From Poecilobothrus nobilitatus (lineage: Eukaryota > Arthropoda > Insecta > Diptera > Dolichopodidae): 64,000 nt of DNA. The translations under genes were made by a program, and so were the position numbers. Within the stretch, counting starts at the first letter, position 1; every line of letters begins with the position of its first letter. The notes beneath the pieces are model-generated. The model was given only the letters and a program-made list of their open reading frames with translations, was not told where the DNA came from and did not search any database. The stretch spans positions 209,022,093 through 209,086,092 of the forward strand of contig OX352773.1 in NCBI GenBank assembly GCA_947095535.1, written 5' to 3'. Positions 24,451 through 36,530 of the stretch are shown here, piece by piece.

Positions 24451-26028
24451 AACGAGGAAGAATACAGTTGCTTTGTCAACTCTTAGATACCCGTACGAAC
24501 CGTTAGTATGTTCACAGCCTGTCACTCTGCTCACAATATTATTTTTTTAATATTTTAGTATTTTAAAATAATTTGGGTGAATTTTATAATTTCTAGAACT
24601 ATGGGTTGTACATATATTCAAACTATATGTTTATATGTACATTCTTGAAAATTCACCCAGATTCTAACCTTTCACATAACGATTATCAATCCAAAACTTT
24701 TTCAAATATTGTATAGTACCATTTAATACTAAGCGGTAAATGTATATTAAATTTACTAAGTACAAAATAGTAAATATAATTTTAAATATTATATTATATT
24801 ATATTTAAATATTCCATTGGCAGAATAATTTCTTTTAAGTAAAATAAAATACATATAGGTATGTAAATACGGTGCTATATAATGTACATCTATACTCTTA
24901 TCATTCATTCACTAGTGACATATACGATATGTAAATAAACATGATATTATATAAGTATGCATGTATGTTAATATCATATAAATAAAAAAATTCTTCAAGC
25001 AACCGTTATGTTGTTTATTTATTTACATTTTTATGTACTACGCATTATATCCTCAACAATTTCAAATTATCGAGTAAAACAAAATGGAAAAAATTCGTTA
25101 AAGAAATTTGTAAGAAAATTTGAAAAAATCAAGTAACACTTTCGTCAATTATAAAGTAACCCTATATTATTTAAAAAAGTTGTTAACAGAAATAAGAGTA
25201 TAATGTTGAAGCTTTAATTTTTGTGTATTACTTCAAAAAAATTTTAACAGGTGTTCAAGTTACAGGTGTTTAAAAAAAGGAAATTTTGAGTTTTTGACCC
25301 CTTACAGCTCCTAAACGGGGGGTGATACAAAAAAAATTTCTGAAATGACTCATACTTATTTTCAAAGATCTAACTTCTGTCAAAATTTCAAGTTACCAAC
25401 TTAAACCGTTTAGAATATAGAAGAGTTGAAGGATTTTGCAAAATTTGAGTTTCACATAACGGTAAATTAAGACACCGTATGCCACAAATATATATTTATT
25501 GTATATATGCTTTTAAAGCTAATAAAAGTAGTAATCGTTTGGCGTTTTCAAAATGAAGATATACCTTATACAACTTGTGCTATAATAATTTAAATATAGA
25601 GCTTTTTTGAACCTTTGGGGAGCTGTAGCTCCGTAACGGGTGGGGCTACAAAAAAAAGTTATTAAAAATAAAATTAATATTTTTGTGAGATCTATCAGTA
25701 GTTAAAATTTTATAGCTCTATTGCAAAAAAAATGTGGGGATCTAAAAGTTAGGTGTTCGAGAGCTACCCTAAGACTTGGTCCAAACTCAACCAAAAAAAT
25801 AGGGAACCTACAAATTACTCCCAGAATATTTAGTGTAAATTTCAAGATTCTAGCTTTCTTAGTTTTTGAGTTAGCGTGCTGACGGACGGACGGACATGGT
25901 TCAAAAATCTTAGAATTTCTTTCTGATCCGATCCATACCTTTGAAGGTATATCTAGCTCGCTTATTTCGAGGTGTTACAAACGGAGGAGAAATTTTATTA
26001 TACCCGATCCTATCGTACGGGTATAATA
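24451..26028 (+). mobile_element. DINE/Helentron-like 1.6-kb repeat, copy 1
   Basis: Begins AACGAGGAAGAATACAG and ends in CGTACGGGTATAATA. The 12-bp motif ATACCCGTACGA (24487) is exactly inverted near the 3' end as TCGTACGGGTAT (26013). Internal landmarks are a TTATA-pentamer run, TTACAGGTGTTTAAAAA, CATAACGGTAAATTAAGAC, GAGCTGTAGCTCCGTAACGG, repeated GACG units followed by GACATGG, and GAGGTGTTACAAACGG. Two further copies in the window align end to end, which defines the boundaries. Non-coding. The placement with DINE-1/Helentron-type repeats is by structure. Confidence 0.75.
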
Positions 26029-26029
26029 A

Positions 26030-26865
26030 AGAATCACTCCTTAGTTTGATATTAAAATAAGTAATGAACTAATAGTAAAAAAATCTGATGTGGACACTAA
26101 CTCAGACTTTATTCATCACTACTTTTAAAGGTTCCTTCTTCGAATTATTTAAATCTGATAAGTGGATTTGTTTATGTGTGTCTCTGACTTTTAAAATGAA
26201 TTTGCAAAATACCCATTAATGCACAACAAACAAATGTATTCATCAAATTATTTAAAACTGTAAAGTGATTTAAAGAATGGAAACAATAAATTTTTAAACA
26301 GTAAGGATGTTGATAAATAATAGATTAGGATTTAAAAATTTAAATACAAATCTAAATCTATAAAGTGTAAAAGTAATTTATCTGTTTTATTTACATAAAA
26401 GGCAGCTATTTTTTTGTTTCTTTGCGTGGTTTTTTAATATTCAATAATATTTAAATGAAATTAACTATTCTGAAATAGAAAGATGAACAGCTAAGTTATT
26501 GTATTATAATTACACAGACGTCGTTAGCAGGACGGCAGTTAATTTTAATATTTTTTTTTATAGTAATATAAATATTTGAAAGAGCGAATGCTTTGCAAAC
26601 AACAATTTGTAAGTTATTTTTAGTTGTAACACAACGTTTACATGATTAAACTAAAGTGATTTTCTTCGAATCAAATTAAAACAAGATATGCTTGAAAAAA
26701 CAAGCAATAAAATGAAATACAACTCAAATATATTAAGAAATTTCAATAATTATTCACTAGAAAAGCTAGAGTTTTCTGTTAGTACAAACATTTTACACGA
26801 ACGGTAGTACGGTTGTACTAAAATTTTTTTTGGTGATGATTTGCTAAAGTATTAGATTTATCATA
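26030..26865. other. Spacer between two direct DINE-like copies
   Basis: AT-rich with no recognised feature. It separates two near-identical 1.6-kb copies in the same orientation, so unequal exchange between them would delete or duplicate this segment. Confidence 0.5.
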
Positions 26866-28453
26866 AACGAGGAAGAATACAGTTGCCTTTGTCAACTCTT
26901 AGATACCCGTACGAACCGTTAGTATGTTAACAGCCTGTCACTCTGCTCACAATATTATTTTTTTAATATTTTAGTATTTTAAAATAATTTGGGTGAATTT
27001 TATAATTTCTAGAACTATGGGTTGTACATATACATATTCAAACTATATGTTTATACATTCTTCAAAAGCAGATTTTAACCTTCCACATAACGATTATCAA
27101 TCCAAAACTTTTTCAAATATTCTATAGTACCATTTAATACTAAGCGGTAAATGTATATTAAATTTACTTAGTACAAAATAGTAAATATAATTTTAAATAT
27201 TATATTATATTATATTATATTATATTTAAATATTCTATTGACAGAATAATTTCTTATAAGTACAATAAAAAACATATATGTATGTAAATACGGTGCTATA
27301 TAATATACATATATACTCTTATCATTCATTCACTAGTGACATATACGATATGTAAATAAACATGATATTATATAAGTATGTATGTATATCAATATCATAT
27401 AAACAAAAATTCTTCAAGCAACCGTTATGTTGTTTATTTATTTACATTTTTTTGTACTACGCATCATATTCTCAACAATTTCAAATTATCGAGTAAAACA
27501 AATGCAAAAAATTTGTTGAAGAAATTTGTTAGAAAATTTGAAAAAATCAAGTAACACTTTCGTCAATTATAAAGTAACCCTATATTATTAAAAAAAGTTG
27601 TTAACAGAAATAAGAGTATGATGTTGAAGCTTTAATTTTTGTGTATTACTTCAAAAAAAATCTAACAGGTGTTCAAGTTACAGGTGTTTAAAAATAGGAA
27701 ATTTTCAGTTTTTGACTCCTTACAGCTCCTAAACGGGGGGTGATACAAAAAAAATTTCTGAAATGACTCATACTTATTTTCAAAGATCTAACTTCTGTCA
27801 AAATTTCAAGTTCCCAACTTAAACCGTTTAGAAGATAGAAGGGTTAAAGGATTTTGCCAAATTTTAGTTTCGCATAACGGTAAATTAAGACACCGTATGC
27901 CACAAATATATATTTATAGTATATATACTTTTAAAGCTAATAAAAGTAGTAATCGTTTGTCGTTTTCAAAATGAAGATATACCTTATACAACTTGTGCTA
28001 TAACAATTTAAATATAGAGCTTTTTTGAACCTTTGGGGAGCTGTAGCTCCGTAACGGGTGGGGCTACAAAAAAAAGTTATTAAAAATAAAATTAATATTT
28101 TTGTGAGATCTATTAGTTGTTAAAATTTTATAGCTCTATTGCGAAAAAAATGTGGGGATCTAAAAGTTAGGTGTTCGAGAGCTACCCTAAGGCTTGGTCC
28201 AAACTCAACCAAAAAAAATAGGGAACCTACAAATTACTCCCAGAAAAGTTTGTGTAAATTTCAAGATTCTAGCTTTCTTAGTTTTTGAGTTAGCGTGCTG
28301 ACGGACGGACGAACGGACGGACATGGCTCAAAAGTCTTAGAATTTTTTTCTGATCCGATCCATACCTTTGAAGGTATATCTAGCTCGCTTATTTCGAGGT
28401 GTTACAAACGGAGGAGTAATTTTATTATACCCGATCCTATCGTACGGGTATAA
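26866..28453 (+). mobile_element. DINE/Helentron-like 1.6-kb repeat, copy 2
   Basis: Aligns with copy 1 along its whole length, with scattered substitutions and small indels. It has the longest TTATA-pentamer run of the three copies (about 27206-27231). Its GACG block is broken once (GACGGACGAACGGACGGACA). Confidence 0.75.
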
Positions 28454-29935
28454 AAAGAAAAATGCAATAGTAGACCAAATTTTACATATATGCACAATAT
28501 TTTGACATCCCCAACAGTTATTTCAATTTTAAATTGGCGTAAAATTCTCCTTTCTAAAAAAGAAAAATATTAAAATTAAAATCCGCTGAATCAAAGAAAA
28601 ATTGGAAACAAAAATATTATTTTTTCAATTTCTTTCCTTTATTTATACCATTGTGTATCATAGAGTAATGTACATTTACTTTCTCCATTTCTCTCCAAAT
28701 GTGGTATGAATATTGATGATTGGAAATAATATATTATATAAAGAGAAGAGAGCACCAACTACAGTTAAAGTAATCATGTCTGTCTGTAGAATATTGATTA
28801 AAAGAGGCATTACAATTGGCACAATACATATTATATACCATACGCATAGGTATAGGTAAATTAAAAATTATATTTGTGCTGTTTTCTTTTTTTTTTTTAT
28901 TAAATATTTGACAAATGAAAAATAAAGGTCCCGAAAAGGTAAAAATTTCAAAAAAAAAAAAAAATGATTATGAAGAATTGTAAAGAATACAATTTAATTG
29001 AATTTTACTTTTCCTGAAATTAAAAAACAAAAAATAAAAAAAAAAATAAATAAATTCCCTGTGAATTATATTCTTGCCGAAAAAAATCATGATGAAAATT
29101 TAAAATTTGATTTTTCCAATAAAAAAAAAACAAACAAACATGTGGTAGAAATTGCAGATTATACATACATACATACTCAAGCCAAAAACAATAATGAATG
29201 TATAAAAAAACAATAAAGTGGGTAAAGGATTTAAAAAAAGTATTTTCTAAAAATAAAAGTAGAACTAAAACTAACAGTTTGGAGTAGTTTCATATAGAAG
29301 TATTATTAAATTCAAAATAAATTTAATCATAATCAAGACTTAAAGCAAGGCTGTGAATATGTTTAGCCGTTTAAACTGCAACAGTTTAAAATTGTCACCA
29401 TAAATTTGCTTTTTAACAATTTAATTATATATTTAAAAATCGTTGACATAATAATTAGAACAAATATGCCCAAAAATCATATCCAATATTTTTTAGTTCA
29501 GATGAATTCCAAATATACAGCTATATTGTCTCTCTCGCACTAAGAACAAATAGCAAATTTCAAATAGAGAGAATAAAAGAAAAGTGTACAAAACATATAG
29601 ATGGGAGTTTTGAAGAGTATCAGCATATTAAGAGATAAATGCTCATGAAAAACTCTACTCGACTAAGATTAAATAAAGATGAGAGAAAAGATAAGATAAT
29701 AATGAGATAAAAAAAATCTGTAAAATCCAAATACTAGTACAATCATTTCTTGGTAATCAGTATTTACTTATTAAATATTTTTGGTACTATGGCTCTTGCA
29801 ATAAAAATATTTTAATGGGATGTTTATATTTTTACTTAAAGGAAAATAACTTTTCTTATTCAGAAAAAAAAGGAAATAGTATATTATTTCTAAAATTGTA
29901 TGGAGTTTTATTTTGCTAAGTTAAAATGCTTTGTA
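28454..29935. other. AT-rich stretch without recognisable gene
   Basis: A 72-codon lysine/asparagine-rich open frame at 28998-29216 is best explained by A-rich composition. No repeat or RNA gene is seen. Confidence 0.45.
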
Positions 29936-29936
29936 C

Positions 29937-30082
29937 GCACCTCATTGGCTTAGTGGGTATAAGAGATAAACTACACTGTAGACACCGAAGCAGTGCGACA
30001 CATATCTTAAGAATAATTGCCCTTTACAAAATTTACAACTGGAAATGAAAAACTGTGTAATTACCTTGTCAGATTTATGTGG
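29937..30082 (+). repeat. tRNA-derived SINE, diverged copy
   Basis: Has the box A-like TTGGCTTAGTGGGTATAAG, then GTAGACACCGAAGCAGTG, AAGAATAATTGCCC and a tail with AACTGTGTAATTACCTTG and GATTTATGTGG. The same order occurs in the SINEs at 31.5, 35.1 and 43.0 kb. Box B is eroded. Confidence 0.65.
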
Positions 30083-30218
30083 AGAAGAAGGAGAATAAAT
30101 TAAAAAAAGAAAACAAAAAAAAAAATGTTTTAAAAAATTTTAAAATTGGTGGTTCCAATGAATTTTTTTTCAATTACAATAATTTCATCATCAATAATTT
30201 TAATAATAACGAGATTAG

Positions 30219-30686
30219 CTATATCTTATATCTACAACTCATTTCAATATACTTTTTATTTCTACAGTTTATACAGGTGAGATAATCGCAATTAATTAAA
30301 TTGTTATTATAATGTCGGAATGGATGTCGTTTCTGTCTATCTCCAAATCTATATCTAATAGATAGTTTTTGTATCAGACTAAACACTTGAGTTTTACAAA
30401 AACAAAAAAAGAGTTTTAAACAAATGTTAACAGATGTTAACAGAAACGAATCTATTTGCATGCGGGACCTATAGTAAACGATCCTGTTTGTTATATTTAC
30501 TCGCAAAACTTTTTTTAAAGCACATTTATTGGCACATTTATTTTGTCGCCGACGCTGACAGTTTATATCTAGACCGCCCGAAAGAATCAAATATATGACT
30601 AATATGCGTACAATTTTCGACAAAACCTTAAAAATATGGTTTTGAAAAATTCTTGATACAGCACATAAATTTTTTTTTCTGTTCAC
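30219..30686 (-). other. 155-codon open frame of unknown nature
   Basis: This is the longest open frame in the window. From its first ATG it has basic residues, a short hydrophobic segment (KIVRILVIYLILSGG at about residues 24-38), a basic cysteine-containing stretch (CQRRRQNKCANKCALKK), then lysine/phenylalanine-rich sequence without domain character. Base composition in 30440-30600 is somewhat less AT-rich than around it. No family is recognised, no neighbouring exon supports it, and chance remains likely. Frames this long are unusual in such AT-rich DNA, which is the only reason to list it. Confidence 0.15.
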
Positions 30687-30689
30687 GAG

Positions 30690-31465
30690 AAAATGTGCAC
30701 TAAGAAAAGGATCTGTAAGAAAATTTGCGTGTGGAGATATGAGAGAAAATTCGTTTTGATACCAAAATTACAAAACTTCATTATTATGTATATTTCGTTT
30801 TCATATCAATCAACAATGTGTTATTAATTATATTGAATTGAAACATTAAAATTTTTCTTTTTATTAGAAATTCATATATTTTTTTGATCTTTAAAATGTT
30901 TTTATTTCTTTATACTTTTTAATACTATAACTAAATCATTTAACCAACAATTCAAAGTATATAATTTAAAAATTATGAAATTACCTAGAATTCTTTGAAA
31001 GATTATTTTATTGTTAGATACTTGACAGCAGCTTATTATATTATTGTTATATACTTATTTCAAATAAAATTCACAGAAAAAACCTTGAAATTTAACATTT
31101 GCAAATTTGTTTAAAAAAAAACAAAACAAAAGTTTTAAAATCAAATAATAAAAAATAATATTTTTATTTGCTGTTATTTGAAATGAAAACAGAATTATGT
31201 AAAAACAAAAGTTTTGTTTTTGGTTGTTTCTGCTTGAATTAATATATTTTTAAATCAAATTTTGACGAAACATATTTTTTTATAGCTTCTAACAAATTAA
31301 AAACATGCATACATTAATGAAATTTTATATTCAAAGTTATCAAACCATTAGATGTTGGTGTAAGTTTATTTCATTGAATTGAACTTAATTTTACTTTAAG
31401 AGAAATTTTAGAAAAATTATTCATTTAAACTAAAAAATTAAAGTTTTTTTTTTTTGTTTATTCCC
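30690..31465. other. AT-rich stretch without recognisable gene
   Basis: Long A/T tracts only. Confidence 0.45.
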
Positions 31466-31467
31466 CT

Positions 31468-31692
31468 GTCACATAAATGTGATAAGAAAATTACACAGCC
31501 TTTCCTTTTCAGATGGGGCTGTAAATGTCGTAAGGGGGAATTATTTTTATGACGTATGTGCGGGATTTGAACTCACACTCCTTCGGTGTTTACAGCATAT
31601 TTTTATGACACATGTGCAGCATTTGAACTCACACTCCTTCGGTGTTTACAGCATATTTTATACGCTTTTACCCACTAAGTCACCGAGACACC
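31468..31692 (-). repeat. tRNA-derived SINE with duplicated box B
   Basis: On the minus strand it begins GGTGTCTCGGTGACTTAG, with box A-like GACTTAGTGGGTAAA and box B-like GTGAGTTCAAATCCCGC. It continues with AATTCCCCCTTACGAC, CATTTACAGCC and GGAAAGGCTGTGTAA, ending at CACATTTATGTGACAGGG. A 56-bp segment containing box B is tandemly duplicated (starts at 31565 and 31621 on the plus strand). Related to the copies at 29.9, 35.1 and 43.0 kb. Confidence 0.8.
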
Positions 31693-32245
31693 AAAAATAA
31701 AATGTAAACTAATGAAGTAAGCATTTATACTTACTTTTAAAAAAGGATTTTAATAAAAATAAAAGGGATAAAAAGGATTTTTTGTTATAAAAAATATCAT
31801 TTTCTATTCTTAAATATCTTTCTGTAATTTAAATTACGAAACGTCTAAGGTAATTTGCGGAATAAATAATTTTTGGAAAAATGTGATCAGACATAAAAAA
31901 CTAAAGTTATATCATCCTACTATTGTACATTTTTCAGATATCCATGTAGAAGCTTATTGTGCCCACATGATATTTTCAAAAAGAAAACGAACAATAAAAA
32001 ACAAAACAATTCAATATGAAAAAATAAAATTTCAAAAAGCTTAAAATCTAGAGGGAAAAATATATAAAACAAAAAAATATTTCTTTTCGGACAAAATCTC
32101 GCATAAAAAAAAGAAAATAAATAAGAAAATAAAATAAAATTTGATATCTTAAACCAATATTTGAATAATATGTAATTTTAGAACAAAGTGAAAAAATATG
32201 AATTTTGAAAATTCCTTGAAACAAGGTAGAATGTAAACCAACGGT
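31693..32245. other. AT-rich stretch without recognisable gene
   Basis: No feature supported. Confidence 0.4.
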
Positions 32246-32249
32246 TTTT

Positions 32250-33478
32250 AAAAGCGCACATTTCCAAAACTCAATAAAAACTGTTTAGAAGTGTGATTTG
32301 CACAAAAATTTGAAAATTTCATGTAATAAGAAAAAATGTGAAAATAGGACATTTTTGAAATTTTGAGGGGCCGTAATTCCGGAATCCTATATAACTAAGA
32401 AAAGCCGTTAACACACGTAAAAATATATTATTAAACCTTTAATTTTCATGTCTTGCCGAAGAAAAATTTTTACAGGTGCCTAAGTTACAGGTGTCTAAAA
32501 ATAGCAAATTTTCAATTTTGGAGGCGTTATAACTTTTAAAGAGGGGGCGCTACCAAAAAATTTTCTGAGGAAACTTATACTAATTCTAAAATTTCAGGTT
32601 CCTATCTAAAGGCGTGCCGGAGTTATGAAAAAAGAAATTTCATGCAAAATGTAGTTTTCAGATAACGGTAAATTTAAATAGTAAATCACAAAATATTACA
32701 TAATTTTGATACTGTTTTATATAGATAATAAAATTTTCGATCTTCTGGCGGTTTTAGATTGTAAGACTATTACGCAGAGCCTGAGATATATACATCTGAA
32801 AATGGGGCTTTTTCGAAATTTTGAAGAGCTGCAACTTTGGAACCCTCTACAACTAAAATAAACCTTTAACACACGTAAAAATATATTACTGTAGCTTTAA
32901 TTTTTATATCTTGCAGAAGTAAAATGTGTACAGGTCCTAAGTTACAGGTGTTTAAAAATAGCAAATTTTCAATTTTTAAGCCCTAATAGCTTATAAACAG
33001 GGGGTGGTCCAAAAAAAATTTCTGAACAAACTTATACTAATTATAAAAGTCTTTTTTGCCTCAAAATTTCAAGCCTCTATCTAGAAGCGTACCGGAGTTA
33101 TGAAAGTAGAAAAATCATGTAAAATTTGGTTTTCACATAACGGTAAATTTAAATACTAAATTTAAAAAAATTGTATAATTTTGATATTAATTTACAAAGT
33201 TAAAAAAAATACCTGTCGAATGGTGTTTTCAGATTGAAAAAATCTTAAGCAGAACATAAGATATATGCATTTAAAAATAGGGGCTGTAGCTCCGTAATGG
33301 ATGGGGCTATATGAAAAAGTTGTTCCACAAAATTATTTTTTTTATGAGAACTACCCATGGTTAAAAAATTTTTTCTCTATCTTTAACGGTGTAGAAGTTT
33401 TGTAAACAGACGGACGGACAGAGTGAAACTAATAAGCACATTTTTTCAAAATTTTTTTGAAAATGTGCTAAAAACTGA
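32250..33478 (+). mobile_element. Helentron/DINE-related repeat with two 457-bp units
   Basis: Two internal units repeat with a 457-bp offset (TAAGTTACAGGTGT at 32481 and 32938), each with ATAACGGTAAATTTAAATA and CGGAGTTATGAAA. The 3' part has GGGGCTGTAGCTCCGTAATGG and CAGACGGACGGACAGAG. It ends in a stem-loop, AGCACATTTT...AAAATGTGCT (33436-33470). The GGTGTTTAAAAATAG and CTGTAGCTCCGTAA landmarks are shared with the 1.6-kb repeats at 24.4, 26.9 and 55.7 kb, so it is an older or sister family. Non-coding. Confidence 0.65.
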
Positions 33479-33479
33479 T

Positions 33480-35108
33480 GATTCCATATTATTAATTTAT
33501 GTCCCATACTTAAGTACCTAAATACTTTCGGTACATTTTATTTAATTTTATGAAATTTTTACTGCTTCGTCTAAAATTATAAACATATTTTGAACATTTA
33601 ATACCTTGGGAATCGGACCCAATAAATTCGAAAAATATTTTTTAAAAGATGGTGTAAGCAAATTTATTAATAAAACACGTTTTTCAAAATTGTTTTAAAT
33701 TTAATTACAAACGTAAAATCCCGTATCCAAATGGTTGAATATAATATTATGTGAATATATGAAATAGATTTTTGTTTTGGGAATATGTGATGACCATGTT
33801 TAAAGAGAAGCTCCAAATAAAATTACGTTTTAAGATTAAATATTGAATTTTAAGATTTGTCCTTTAAATTGTCCAAAAAATTAAATTTTCTTTCAAGATT
33901 TTATTCAAAAAATATTTTTTCTCAGATATTGCCGAAATTCTGTAATTTTTTCTTATTTTCTTGATATTTAATTTTTAAGGATAGTTATATGAATACAAAT
34001 GGATTAAATCGGTCTAGTTATCAGACCAAAACAAAAACCAGAAATAGTCAACAGAGAAAAATCAAATTATATGAAAGTGGCTGTTTGAGATGACAAAAGA
34101 CCAACACCGACAACATTATTAATTGTGTCTTTGGATTTATTGATTCTTCTCCTGAAGTTAAATAAAGAATTACAAAATTTTAAAACATTGTAAGCTTTTT
34201 ATTTTTACATAAAGCATTAAGTATGTAAAACATATATAAGGCTTTTTTTTTTTTTAATTTAACATATTTGTGTATGAAAATATATCATAAACAAAAACAG
34301 CTAAATTGCCTGTTTTAGTCAAAATCATTAATAATATTTAATGTACCCTAATAGTTTGTTTTTTTCCAAAATTCTGTCTATAATTTCTTAAAATAAATAT
34401 TCTAAATTTGAAAAGATAAATTTTTGATATTGTACTAAAAGCTTCAAAATCCTTTTTTAAAATATAAAATCTTTTTAAAAAATGTAAATACACCAACACA
34501 CTAATAACTTTTGGTTGATTCCTTGAAAATCTTAAAAGTAAAAAATTAAATTTTAATAATTAAATTTTCTAATAATTCATGAAAAAATGTTAAATTATTT
34601 TATGTTAAAAAAATATATAATATATAATAATATGCTCTCAAAAAAAGCGAGAAGAAAAACAAAAAAACAGAAACCAACCAGTCAAAAATTCAAAAGAATT
34701 AAAATAAAATACTTCATATTTTTCCTTCTCCAAAATCTAAAAATAACGGATCATGTAACAATTCGCATTTTTGGCAACAAAAACAATTCTCTTAAATTTT
34801 TATCCAAAACAAAAACATAAATGCCGTTAGGTAAAAGTGTAGGAGGCTTTTAGGTTGAGAATGTATTTTTCAAAACAAAAATTTCCTAGGTAAATATATT
34901 ATAAAGCTTCATCCTACTGTTTCTTCATAATAACTGTTAATGGAGATTTTTTTTAACAGATCCCGTCTTATATAAAATTTTAAATAACTACAAAATTAAA
35001 CTGAAAAATATTTAACAGAACAAGATTCTTAAACACGAATTCGGTATGAAAATGTGAGATTGTAACTATACTTTACAAATATTTTACAATTTTTATATAA
35101 GAAAAAAT
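33480..35108. other. AT-rich stretch without recognisable gene
   Basis: Around 34000-34170 the plus strand could read phrases such as NTDNIINCVFGFIDSSPEVK, broken by stops. I cannot assign it to a family. A 77-codon frame at 34587-34820 is lysine-rich and likely chance. Confidence 0.35.
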
Positions 35109-35109
35109 C

Positions 35110-35968
35110 GCAGGAGCCTTGGTGGCCTATAGTGGGTAACAGCGTATGAAATACATTGTAAAAACCGAGGGAGTGTGGGTTCGAATTCCACATACTCCGT
35201 AAGAATAATTGCCCCCAGAGCTGCAAACCGTACCCGAACCCGAACCCAAAACAGCTCCGGAACAAGCATTTTAACGAACCAGAACCCGAACCTGAACCCA
35301 GTAAAAAATTTCGTTCATGTTCACCATTTCATTCGCAATCAAATTCAACAATGTTTTTTATTTTAAACTGAGAATAAAAAAAATATAAAACAAAATAGTA
35401 AAATACTTACATAGCCACATATTTGCGTACTGTGTAAGCACACGTATTATGCTTAGCAATTTAAATATGTACGTACCTAATAATATACCTACTAGAAATA
35501 TATGTAAGTAAGTAAATACAACTACAAAAATTATTTAGAGAGATAATATTCTACTTGTATATCCAAATGTGTATTGCTTTTGGTATAGCTAGTCATAGTT
35601 TACATATTCCATTCCAAATAGAAAGAAGTAAACACAATTTGTTTTTGTTTTTTTCATGTTTCTTCAAGAATTTTTTTCTCTATTTCTAATTTCTATGCCT
35701 ACTATTTTATTTGCAAGTTTAATAGATTTTGATTTGCAATCAATAATGGTGCACTTGTTATTTTGATTAAAAAATTTGAACCCGAACCCGAACTCGAACC
35801 CGAACCTGGACCGAACCCACTAAAATTTTCCAGTTCGAACCCGAACCTGAACCCGATTTTTTGTGGGTTTGCAGCCCTGATTCCCCCTTACGACATTGAC
35901 AGCCACGCTTGAAAAGTTAAGGCTATGTTACATTTAAAGTAAAGTAAAGGCTATGTCACATTTAAATA
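35110..35968 (+). repeat. tRNA-derived SINE split by a hAT element
   Basis: The head (35110-35215) has GCCTTGGTGGCCTATAGTGG (box A region), AAAACCGAGGGAGTGTGGG and box B-like GGGTTCGAATTCCAC, then AAGAATAATTGCCCC. The tail resumes at 35880 with ATTCCCCCTTACGAC, ATTGACAGCC and GAAAAGTTAAGGCTATG. Comparison with the intact SINEs shows that the two parts were continuous. The very end has a small duplication (AGGCTATGTYACATTTAAA twice). Confidence 0.8.
35216..35879. mobile_element. Non-autonomous hAT element (664 bp)
   Basis: Starts CAGAGCTGCAAACC and ends GGGTTTGCAGCCCTG, imperfect terminal inverted repeats of hAT type. It is flanked by 8-bp target duplications, ATTGCCCC (35208-35215) and ATTCCCCC (35880-35887), one mismatch apart. 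Just inside both ends lie runs of GAACCC/GAACCT hexamers in the same strand orientation. No transposase is encoded, so it needed a helper. An open frame of 63 codons across the left end is incidental. The host site is a SINE, so the hAT insertion is the younger event. Confidence 0.85.
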
Positions 35969-36129
35969 GCAGTGGCGAAAAAAACGCGAAAAATCTCAAT
36001 TTTAGAAAACCAGCTATTAATTTAAAAGTCTTTATCATATGTAAAAAATAATAGTTCTAATAGCGCTAAAGAGTAGCTCTAATAAACAAGTTACCAAAGT
36101 AAGTACAAAAAAAAAATTCTAATGCTTAT

Positions 36130-36530
36130 GATTATTTTTATTTTAAAGATCTTTCCACTCACAAAATTCAAATCAAGGTTCTAACTAAAAGACATGGAGA
36201 CACAGAATAATGCAAAATGTTTGCTTCACATAATGGTATGTTGAAATACAAAATTTCCACTTAAAAGACTTCCACTCGGTATTAAGCAACACTTAAAATA
36301 TATATATTTAAAAATTCTCCAAATTTGGAGGACTGTAACTTACTAATGTATGGGGTTATATAAAAAAATTCTTCAAGAAAATTATTTGTTGATGTTTTTT
36401 CCATTGTCATGTTCCATTGCTCCATTTTAAATGCGGTGTAGAAATTTTTTAACTAAGTGGCTGGACAAAGTTAAACTAATAAAAAAACATTTTAATTTTT
36501 TTGAAAATGTACTAAAAACTAACTTTTCAA
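36130..36530 (+). repeat. Partial, diverged copy of the 32.25-kb repeat family
   Basis: Shares in order CACATAATGGTA, CTGTAACTTACTAATGTATG with GGGGTTATATAAAAA, GCGGTGTAGAAATTTT, then GAAAATGTACTAAAAACT at the end. It lacks the first 457-bp unit and the GACG repeats are eroded. Confidence 0.5.

Noticed and set aside
34000..34170. A degraded coding fragment (plus strand, FGFIDSSPEVK-like)
   Set aside because: Short, interrupted by stops, and not assignable to any family from the sequence alone.
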